Position numbers and translations under genes: made by a program. Source: Spongilla lacustris (Eukaryota > Porifera > Demospongiae > Spongillida > Spongillidae). From it: 64,000 nucleotides of DNA. The stretch is from NCBI GenBank assembly GCA_949361645.1, contig OX442431.1, positions 3,779,550 to 3,843,549 on the forward strand, given 5' to 3'. How positions within the stretch are numbered: position 1 is the first letter of the stretch; the number at the start of each line of letters is the position of its first letter. This document shows positions 54,229 to 64,000 of this stretch, piece after piece. A model generated the notes under the pieces. The model did not search any database and was not told the DNA's origin. It saw only the letters and a program-made list of their open reading frames with translations.

Positions 54229-56773
54229 ATGACTGCGAGCACTGATCAACTCTCAGCTCCTTGGGAGCAGTTCTGTAAGGAAGAAGCTCAGAGAACTGCC
54301 GCCACATTTATGCATCGTGTTTATGACTACAAGCGTCGTGATCGCAGAGCACGAGAAATACCAGCCGCGGCGTTCGCCAAGGAATTCTCTGCAGCGTTTA
54401 TAGAAGCGGTGTTAGCATTGTCTACAAGTGACCAGAAAGATGATAAGAATCACCATACTCATCAAGCACCAAAAAGTAAGACGTGGTGGAATATTTTTAA
54501 GCTTGGAAAACAAAAAGGTGACGAAGGCGTAGTCGATTGTAACCAGACCGGCCGGCGAACTGTTGTGCTAGAAAGCTTAGCTAGCCAGCTTGTTGTTGTA
54601 GAATCTTCGCCGTTGTGGAAACCTTGCAGGCTTGTTATCGCAGTAGTCCACGGGAACAGTCAGATCGAAGTGTACACGTCTTCGAAGGTATGTGTGCATG
54701 TTACGCCATGAATAATTATCGTACAATGTAGTTATACTACCAGTATCTGATGACTACCGTGATGATACAAACGTGTCTACTAGCATGCATTAATATCAAT
54801 ATACTGGCTTCTTCCAGAATGTAGTACCCAAAATGTCCTTGTTCTGTTTCCTGATTGAGACAGTTAGAACAGCAACACCCCTTGAAGCACCTGACTCGCA
54901 TTTTCCATTGATTATTAAGGTAAAATTGATGCCTGGTTGTACCCTTCCAGTTGAATTGCCCTTCTATTATAGTGCCACCAAAAAGGAGAATACATATTTG
55001 ATCTTGAGTCAAAAGAAATGAAGGACAAGTGGCTGAAGACTGTTGAAGTGTATTGCACTCATAAGGGAACAGTTTTAGGGTATGTGATAAATTGTGGGTG
55101 TATTTGTGTATATGTGTGTATGGGTGCACTTATGTCAACACTTTTTTAAGGGCTTTGGTTGCACCTGCAACTAAGGATGATGAAGCACATTCAACTTTTC
55201 ATGACTCCAATGGAGTGCCAAGAGGTGCAGCGGTTGGAGAGGATCACCAGCTGCGTTCTCACTCACACAGAAGTCCAAGTGCGCGTAGGAGAAAGGCCCA
55301 AAGCATGCTGATCGAATATAGACCACACAGTCCCATCCTAGTACCTTCAAACTGTGCAGGGCCTGCAACCTCAGACCCCTCACTTACAGTAAACGGGATG
55401 TCACAACTGCAAAGGGCAAGTCCTTCTAGCACAGAGCAAACAAATTCTGTCCGTGACTCACTTACACCGGAGAACATGGCAAACTGTTCCCATTCATCAT
55501 CGTCATCTGCATTACACCCTGTCTCTATAGCTGCTGCCCAAAGGTTGGCCACTACCAGCAACCATCAACGAAAGAGTAGTGCACCTTCATTATTAGCCAA
55601 CTCACCAGCACACAATCCAAATGCTGCGTGGAACATACCTATTGTTACTGTTGATGTGCCCCGGAGTTGCTCCAATGACGCCCTGTATTTCAACACTGTT
55701 CCTACACGGAGTCATGGTGACCAACTTACTGCTAACAGTGGGGGTGACAGTGGTGCTGTCAATAGCAACGTGCATGTGGACACTGTCCAAATGTCTAGAG
55801 AAGCTGTTGCCTCTGGTACTTCACAAAGCATACCTGTTGTGTTACCACTTGGTACCCAAACCAGAGAAAATATCACCACCAATGCAAGTACACCGGTGTA
55901 TATAGAGACTGCTGAAATGAGCATATCAGATTCATCCTGGGTAAAGAATGACAGAGATGTAGGAAACTTGAGAGTTTTATCACAGTATCCATGGTTTCAT
56001 GGTCTGATATCTAGAACACTTGCATCTGAACTTGTTCTTGCTGGAAATGAGGAGAGTTCAGGCAAGTATCTAGTCAGACAAAGTGAATCAAGAGAAGGAG
56101 ATTTTGTTCTTACATTTAACTACCATAATCGCGCCAAGGTTAGTATCAACATACAAAACAAAATTATACGGATGTCAGGCTGGGTTTGATGCTATTTGTA
56201 GTGCACGTTGTGACATGTATATATAATGTACAACCGATATGGTGTGACCAACATGTCCATGCAAACACACAGCATCTGCGGTTGACTCTTAATGAGAATG
56301 GATGTAATATTCAACATCTTTGGTTTGACGACGTTCCTAAGATGTTGGAACACTTCAAAACCAGTTCCATTCCACTGGAATCCTACTGGCTTACTGAAGA
56401 TGTGAAATTGACTACATACATTGAACGGTCTGCTTCAGATGCATTCCGCACTCCCACTGTGGTCAACCCAAGCAGAGTTCAAAGGATGCCACCAAGACGA
56501 TCACACTCTTTACACATCAACACATTTCGCAGAACTACAGCCACCACCACCTCTACTCCTGCAATTGAGTCAGAAGAAATACACTCCAGTTCTCTACCAC
56601 AGTCAGCACGACACAATACAGACTGGGGACAGCTTTTCCATTCCCATTCCTCAGGTGGAGGCATCACATCTCACGACTTACAGCAGCACGTACAATCAGG
56701 TGCTTCACTGCTGGAAACACAGCGAAGCTCAGGCAGGGATCGCATAGAAAACAATTATGTATACAGAAACTAA
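54229..56773 (+). CDS. SH2B-family signalling adaptor
   Basis: Five exons (54229-54687, 54818-54919, 54973-55079, 55151-56138, 56273-56773) join in phase to 718 aa. Residues about 10-65 match the SH2B dimerisation domain ([38 protein letters not shown]). A PH domain spans exons 1-3 ([60 protein letters not shown]). A long Ser/Pro-rich linker leads to an SH2 domain near 503-590 ([74 protein letters not shown]), with the phosphotyrosine-binding Arg in LVRQSES. The protein ends ENNYVYRN, recalling the conserved NNQYSF tail. Vertebrate SH2B1-3 relay or dampen JAK and receptor tyrosine kinase signals. This is probably the single pre-duplication form. Confidence 0.93.
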
Positions 56774-57463
56774 CAATTTAGGACACTATATTTGACAGCA
56801 TTCATTATTTTGATCAGCATACTACAGAGAATGTCTTTTTTTCTGGCACTTCCCTGTTATAATTACCACAACAACACAATGCCAACAAGCCTACATAGCA
56901 CAAGTGCTACACTTCCATATTTAAAATAAAAGGTGTCATTGGGAGTTTGATGTGTTAATGATGTGATGGTTTACACTTTTTGCAATTCACAGAGTCACTA
57001 ACAACAAAGTGTTCTCTTCTTCACTGGAGTCTTCTTTGGTGCAATGCCTTTCCCCTATGAATTGCAAAGCATTATCTCAAACATTTCTCAGTGCAAATAA
57101 TGACAACTATGTTAGAGGCTAGAGGCTGGTGCCTGCGAACAATAGGTGAGGTCATACACTATAATTGACAACTCTCAGTAATCGTAATCATTGCACAAAC
57201 GCACATCTTGTTTGGCACATGGAAATCTCAAAATGGATCATTAATACACACATCATACTTTGCCCAGCTGCTGAAGACACAATATGTACCCAACGTTATG
57301 CGCTTCTCAATGCATTAATTAGATCCGAGGAATAATTTATATGAATTCACTATGCAGTGCAGCTTTTTCACACTGAGATTATTAGTATGCATACCTGTAA
57401 GTACCAAGAGCAATACAAAAGAATTTCGATTTGTAATTTAAAAAGTATGATAGACTGTTCAAC
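56774..57463. other. Convergent 3' interval, no gene seen
   Basis: The interval between the SH2B stop and the EXOSC9 stop. An AATAAA at about 56925 is a likely SH2B polyadenylation signal. Confidence 0.5.
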
Positions 57464-58216
57464 TTAGGTACCTTTCTTAACTGCAGCATCTGCTCCATCA
57501 TCATCATCATCATCATCAGTATCATCCATTGTCCAAGTAGAAACCTTACCTTCACCCAGTTGGGCAGTTCCTTCGCCCTAATAACAAACCACAAGTGCTT
57601 AAATCTAATTCATGAGATCAGCTGTCTTCTCACCAGAAGGGAAATATTTTTCTTTATTTGATCTGCAGGTTCTAACTGTATTTGTTCTGCAAAAAAAATT
57701 GAAACACATACATGTACAAACCCCATAACTGTGGTATATACATTGCATTGTATATTGACTGTCTTGTTTCATGCGAAAGAATGAAGTTCAGCTAGTTATA
57801 GATACTGCTACATTGTATTAGAGCCAATGTTGAGTGGTGTGGTACATGTAGGAAATGTGACCTTCAAAATCGGGACTTCAGATAATTCAATTGATCTGCA
57901 TACATGTTAGTAGTACCAAATCCTTTCCAAGAACAACTACGCAACATCCCTTGTACAACAAGTAGTAACATTTCAAAAGCACATTTCCTGCATATGTAAA
58001 ACATTAGGCATAAAACATACAGGACAACATTATATACACAATCACAATCACATTTGACAAATACAGCTCGATTTATTATCGCTTTGTTTGTTACAGGCAT
58101 GTAACAGGAATAATTATATCCACATTCGTTTATTGCTTGCACACAAAGGGGAGTAAACACTATGCAAAAACCGACAGAAGTCACATAACCTAAGCGGAAG
58201 ATGTATAAAAAAAACA

Positions 58217-58270
<54 letters not shown>

Positions 58271-61200
58271 CTACTACCTATATTATTATGTGGAAAATTC
58301 ATATGGTGCATGTGCAGTGCTTATATGAAACAGGTACATGCATAATTATCCCTCCTCATTAAAGATGGGGAGGAGGAGGAGCAGCCACAAATACACAAAA
58401 TAGATGGGGCATGCAATGAGCTTGGGTGGGTAGCGACTCTGTAGCTGGGGACAGCATAACTGCTTAAGAGATGTTTCATAGAGAAACTCTATTGCTCGGG
58501 TCAATTCATTAGTCTATATAGTGTACCCAACACCGGCTTGAGACGTAGCACCTGTAAGTTGTTTACAAGTACATGTAGGCATTCTTCAGTTGTGTACTTT
58601 CAACATTGTTACCATTAGGGTCTACCAGTTTTCCATATTCAAGTTCCCTTGTGGGCACAGCAAACCTACTACCTGCCTGCCTGCCTACTGCTGCTGCTTG
58701 GTTATTCACCATTCCGATGTTATTCTTTACAGGTCCTTTGATTTAGAAGAACCACCTAAGTTACTATCAACACTTTGCTGGCACATGTCCAATGTTTTCT
58801 ATGCTCTGGCACCAGCACCCTTGACACATTTGGTCATCACCAAGCAGGCGTGGTAGTGATGTTGTTATCAGGCATAATAGGCTGTGTGATAGGTTCCATG
58901 AGGTCAGTTGCCATAGGCACATTTATAACTGAAGCAGGACTTAGACTATGCAGAAGGTGGATTGCGAAGTGGGTTCAGCGCTAAAATCTTCAAGGCATAC
59001 CTATTCATTTCTGTCAGCAGAGGCAAATGAACACAGGCCCTACACCACTACTGCTTGATAAATTACTGTCTTGTTTGAATTCAAAATAAGTAACAACACT
59101 TGATAAATAGAAAAAGATTAATAGTCTGTTATTATATATTATTTATTACCTTAGTCTAATACTATTTACAAGCAGTTGCCTTAAAATACCGGCAATAGTA
59201 ACTTGTTTTTAAAATACATGCATCTATTTGTACAAAAGAAACTCAACATACTGATGTTAACAACATTGTTAGGAAGTGTCCAGTCTTCTCTGGCCTTCCT
59301 TGTGTTCAAAATGGTTTCAGGCTTACTGGAAACAGGAAGAAAAATATCAACACAACATCCTGCCAGTCACAACTACACACAATACAATGCATGGAGGCAT
59401 TCTGGGTTATTTTAAATCAATTCGATGCTTGATCATTAATATAGGTGCAACTCCTTTGAAACAAACCCAGACCTTTGAGCAAGTTAATATTAGATCAGTA
59501 TGTGTGTGTTAGACTACAAATAAGATCCCACATCGGGCTGTAGTACTCTCATGCTCATTATAGCTTCTGTTTGCAGCCAACCACCTCGTTACTGTAGTGG
59601 CTTCTCATTCAGTGGTTATCCCACTCCCACAAGTTCACATTCCCTTATACATTTACATGTAAGTATCAGGGTAGGACTTCTGTAAGAGACACAACAGAAT
59701 TGTTCTCTGTATCTGGTGAACTAGTGACAGAAGATCATCAGCAAATGTGCGAAGATGTTAAGAGAGGCTCAAATAGTGAGCAAGTAAAGATGGTGTGGAT
59801 TTTATTAAGGAAAAGCACCCCCAAACAGCTGCCTAGGCTTTTCTACCATACTATGACCTATCTTTGCTTACATGCACGGCAAATCCAGGGCAGTGCTGGC
59901 ATTTCTTCCCATTTGGAACTGTGTGAATTAGCCTCTATGGGCAGCCATTTTAAGAAAGTACCCATCCAACCACGAAGTGTTCATTCCTGCATAATCATGG
60001 AAGTTTGCAACCCAAACAGTCAAAACACGTCCAGAGAAGGCACAGAAAACATTGGAATCCACAAAATAATTCACCTTGTGTACACACATATGGGAGCAGC
60101 AAATGGCAATGTGGGATGTTGAGCAAACTTAATCAGCTTCTGGGTACTGTCTTCTGTCTCTACTGCAGGAGCTATTCTACATAGTCAAATTTCCTAGTGT
60201 GTGGATTACACTATAGGCATGCAAGACTTTAAAGCCACTCAATAAATGCCGAAAGTGGTAAGCCAAAACTACTTCTATGTATCCCTAATCTCTCAAGCAA
60301 TATTCCCTCCTAACTACATTGTGTAGTTGAACAGAAACTTTTAGTTGAAGGCCTCCTTGTTACCAGACCAGACAATCTCATTATCTATTAGCCAGCACTG
60401 TACCATAGTGAGATTTACTGAAATAGAGATGCACACGAAGATTTTATCTGATCAGAATATGGTGCGGGGATTTATTTTTGCAACTATTGAAATATGCTTT
60501 CACTGTAATTCCAAACATGGCAGTTAATTTTTCAAAACAATCCAAGTTTATATAGCAGTAGAAAATTCCATGTGAAAAAAATGGCTTCCATATACATAAC
60601 CAAAAGCAACAACACTGCCAAGATACTTTAACAGTATTTAGAACCTCTAAATGTTGTTGAAGTGTTATTGTGTACAGTGCCATACAACTATGGTTACCAC
60701 AACTATCCTCTATTATTATATAACACTTAATGTACCAATTGAAATCTATTCCAAGTACATAATAATGTCAGGCCCACCCAAGCTCCTGACATTTGTGCTT
60801 CACCAGACTTTTAGGGTGTTGACCCACATGTTCCACTCACTTATGATGGCTTAGATATGCCACATGCTGTTGATTACTTCCGTGGCAAGAATTGCTCATA
60901 CTCAATATTGCCCAGGATGTTCTAGGATGTACAGCATCCTACCTCAATTCAACCCTATAAAACTGCTTTGCTAACTCACATAGCTACAAACTTTAGTTAT
61001 TGTGTTGATCTTTATGCTTCCAGACACACAAGTACCTCTTCAAAGTATGTGCAATGTAAACTTACATTAAAACACATATAAACACATTGCGAGATGAAAT
61101 ATAAAGGAAAACTACACTCAGCTATTTTCTTAACGAACAGCAAATACATATATACAGTTGCCTGAAAGAAACTACGTTCAAGTGACTGTGTGAGATTATC

Positions 61201-64000
61201 CCAAGCAATTCTTAATTCAGCGGAGAATGATTTTCTATGCAAGATTGAAGAGGTATGTTTTAGCAGATGTATATTAATAAATCTCCAGGCCTCCAAGAGC
61301 TCATGTATCTGGCATAAGTGCCTTCACTTACATTCGTTTTCAAAACATATTTTTCCAAGACTCATGCAACAGCTTTCAAGGTAATGGACGACACCTCCTT
61401 ATTTGACTTCAGGTTTAGCAACAATCAAGTGTGTTGTTTAACTCTTACAGTAGTCATGTGAACTCTTCATCCAAAGAGGTGTTGCTTCAAACTAGTCAAT
61501 TCACATTGGTTTCTTTCACTCACTGATTTCTATTGCAATGACTCGCATACAATGTATCCAAAGTTTGTGTGGAATGTACCTGTAGATTCCACAGTACAAG
61601 TCCCTGACCACATGTTCAGCCATATTTAAATCACTTTGTATTATAATGTATTCCGCTAGCAGCTTTCTTTAGTACATCATGCAACTTCACAACAGTGTAC
61701 AGTATCATATCATACCAATTTATCGTACAATTACCTACGGTGGCCCGGTATGACGTGCACATACGTGATTTGCGGACTTGCACACATGCACATCTGGGAT
61801 TTGCGGACTTGCACATACGGGATTTGCGAACTTGCACATACGGGATTTGCGGTCTTGCACATACGCGATTTGTGGAAGTGCAATTGTTTCCACGTGGAAA
61901 CAATTGCACTTCCGCAAATCGCGTATGTGCAAGTCCGCAAATCCCAGATATGCATATGTGCACGTCCGCAAATTGCGTACATGCAAGTCCGCAAATCCCA
62001 GATGTGCATGTGTGCACATTCGCAAATCGCGTATGTGCAAGTCCGCAAATCCCAGATGTGCATGTGTGCACGTCCGCAAATCGAGTATGTGCAAGTCCGC
62101 AAATCCCAGATGTGCATGTGTGCACGTCCGCAAATCGCGTATGTGCACGTCATGACAGCCGCGACCTACCGGGCCACCGTAATTACCAAACCTATATTCC
62201 CTGCCATACAAGTACAGCCAAATTTTGACAGAACATTCACACATTAATTCAATGAAATGGCAGGTATCTGGTCATTGGCAATACACAGTGTGACTACATG
62301 GATGTTTTAAAATGGTCTATTATGCTTTTATATAAAATTAAACAACATTATTTTGACTATGGGAGTGTAATATTGCCAAAGCTTACCCCTGAGGAAGTAT
62401 TTTTGAGAGTGCACCCTTCACTGCTTCAGTTAGCTCTGAGCACTTCACAGCAGCAATTTTCACATATTTGATAACCTGCAGAAAAAACACATGTTGCTTG
62501 TGGGAAATACAGCAATATGCATTTTGCTTTTTAGTTTATGGCAATATACTTATGGTGCATGTGACATATGACTTCCAATTTCCAACTACATTTAATCATA
62601 GGTCTATCACAATCAACTGTGATACAGATAAACACACCACTAAGTGGAATCCTTATATAAGACTACATGACTATTGTGCGTACTTGTTTGGTTTTTACCT
62701 TCACTGGTCTAAGGTACACATGACATGACATGCATGTTGCTGCCACATCAAAACCAATCAGTAATAACATTGAGAGCAAATTCCTGTACTCAGATAAAAA
62801 ACTCACCTCTTCCGGTAAAATTGACACCCCCCCAATCATCTGAAGAGCACAAATTTCCTTATGAATATTCAATCCAAAAATTAGACGACCATTCATAACA
62901 CGTTCTTCCAGAAATGTTGGGTCAACCAAAAAAGTATTTCTAAGGAAGTACCGTTGTTATACAGTGTAAGTAAACACACCAAACAGATGCTGACCCTTCT
63001 TGGAAGAATGCGAAGGATACACATAGCGGCATATGATGGACATTGAGAGGAATAAAATCCCTTTCAGTTACAGGGTGCTGTAAAAGAAAAGAAAACAGGT
63101 TATCACAACACCTTTTTTTTTTTCTTTTTTATTAAAATACTTCATATACATAAGAAAATATTTACTACATGAATGTTTTTTGATAAAGTCAACTGCAATA
63201 TAAAAATTAAGAATTTGACGAAACTGAACAATTTCTTTCAGCCACCTTCTTACAAACTCAGATTCACTGAACATGTAGTTGACAATATTGTAATATAAAT
63301 TCTGTGCAATGTGGGGCCAATAAAATCAACCCTGGGTTTTGTTCTAAGATCCAGGTTGAAAGAAGTAAAATCACAGGTTGATACAGGTTATTACAGTTGA
63401 CGCTCTTGCCCTCAATGCAACCTGGGATCATGATACGAAAAGGAGGCTGGGAATTCGACATTCATTCCTGTGTTATTCAATTTCCCAACATATACTAAAT
63501 CATTATCACACAAGCGTGTGTAATGCTTCATGTACAGGAAATGCATCTGCATTATGTTAAAAAATTCCCTAAGTTAATAACTGCAGTAGAACAAAAACCC
63601 CCCAGGAACAATGCAATATTCTCTCGCTCCCACCCCCTCCAAAATAAAGTTCACTCACGATTGTTGCCTCCTCCCCAACAACTGTTACATCTGGACGCCT
63701 GAAATATTGACACAAATGACCAAACAAACGTCTGGATACCAAGCATCCCACTTGAAGTGTTTCAATGCCGTGATAGCCGCCAAAGCTGCACAGTCAATGA
63801 TATTTCCAGCATGGTTCAGTACATGGATGTCAACACGTATAGCCCACACCTGATGCACATAATAACAAAATTTGCATCAAACATGACCATGGACTTCCCA
63901 GACTAGTTATCAACAACCTTCTGGCCAGCTATGATGCACAAAGATTCAGTATCAATCGCTCTTGATTCCTTTAAACACCGTTCAAGAATCCTGTTAATTT
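57464..64000 (-). CDS. EXOSC9: Exosome complex component RRP45 (5' end beyond window)
   Basis: The 3' part of EXOSC9. Exons from the right edge: up to 63918 (ILERCLKESRAIDTESLCII, AGQK), 63849-63752 (VWAIRVDIHVLNHAGNIIDC, AALAAITALKHF), ~63701-63659 (RPDVTVVGEEATI), 63077-62995 (HPVTERDFIPLNVHHMPLCV, SFAFFQEG), 62939-~62809 (FLVDPTFLEERVMNGRLIFG, KEICALQMIGG), 62475-62387 (VIKYVKIAAVKCSELTEAVK), then 57686-57634 and a terminal exon 57577-57464 (TAQLGEGKVSTWTMDD, acidic tail). These align in order with the RNase PH fold and C-terminus of human EXOSC9, a non-catalytic ring subunit of the RNA exosome. Phases of 62387 and 57686 do not join directly, so one or more small exons are missing in the 4.7-kb intron. 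The N-terminal exons lie beyond 64000. Confidence 0.92.
58219..58268. repeat. (TG)n microsatellite
   Basis: About 50 bp of GT repeat inside the large EXOSC9 intron. Confidence 0.95.
61736..62180. mobile_element. TIR element carrying an inverted minisatellite
   Basis: The ends TACGGTGGCCCGGTATGACG and, reversed, ACGGTGGCCCGGTAGGTCGC flank a palindromic interior. Copies of GCACATACGGGATTTGCGGA run inward on the left and their complements on the right, meeting at TTTCCACGTGGAAA near 61898. AATTACC occurs immediately outside both ends (61729-61735, 62181-62187), a likely 7-bp target duplication. It lies in the EXOSC9 intron. Overlapping ORFs in five frames are repeat translations. Confidence 0.88.

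Noticed and set aside
58775..58984. 69-codon plus-strand ORF with a membrane-like stretch
   Set aside because: Short, unrecognised and without supporting signals.
59700..60122. 140-codon plus-strand ORF in the EXOSC9 intron
   Set aside because: No recognisable domain, no splice context and ordinary composition. A chance ORF of this length is plausible, though a nested gene cannot be excluded.
61736..62180. CRISPR-like regular repeats
   Set aside because: The units are contiguous without unique spacers, switch orientation at the centre and sit in an animal intron inside a terminal-repeat element.
61631..62247. Five overlapping ORFs of 125-177 codons
   Set aside because: All are frames through the inverted minisatellite; the repeat length keeps several frames open.

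Overview
The window is eukaryotic nuclear DNA from an animal. Genes are split by GT-AG introns, many only 54-60 bp long, and are packed tightly in both orientations. The gene set is metazoan in character: geminin, TRAIP, an SH2B adaptor, AIP, MORN3 and EXOSC9. Short introns, close bidirectional gene pairs, an AT-rich background and frequent ACATGTAC-type words fit a marine invertebrate, perhaps a sponge or other non-bilaterian. The species is inference.

Layout. 1-10.4 kb is a very large tandem repeat built as an inverted pair: a 35-bp unit runs one way to about 3.72 kb and its reverse complement fills about 4.34-9.56 kb. 10.4-24.4 kb is gene-poor. It holds a possible orphan two-exon gene, a second satellite interrupted by a 1.69-kb palindrome, G-rich and TG-rich minisatellites, a 200-N gap and a roughly 255-bp repeat. 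From 24.4 kb the window is gene-dense: a large WD40/HEAT-like gene (-), MORN3 (+), AIP (-), an unrecognised three-exon gene (-), geminin (-), TRAIP (+), an ApaH-like phosphatase (-), an SH2B adaptor (+), and EXOSC9 (-, its 5' end beyond the window edge). Reading frames and phases were joined by hand for MORN3 (235 aa), AIP (327 aa), geminin (162 aa), TRAIP (415 aa) and SH2B (718 aa). All five join without a frame break.

How the genes relate. Two divergent pairs look functionally matched. Geminin (licensing inhibitor) and TRAIP (replisome-linked ubiquitin ligase) share an upstream region with an exact E2F-type site. The WD40 gene and MORN3 (probably ciliary or sperm proteins) share a region with near-matches to the RFX X-box. 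The ApaH-like phosphatase and SH2B start codons lie only 71 bp apart, and MORN3 and AIP stop codons face each other 71 bp apart.

The most unusual theme is foldback structure. At least seven separate long inverted repeats sit in intergenic regions, introns and one promoter. Two of them are inverted tandem-repeat arrays. A frameshifted copy of geminin exon 3 and a short GC-rich ORF with bacterial-looking codon use also deserve attention.
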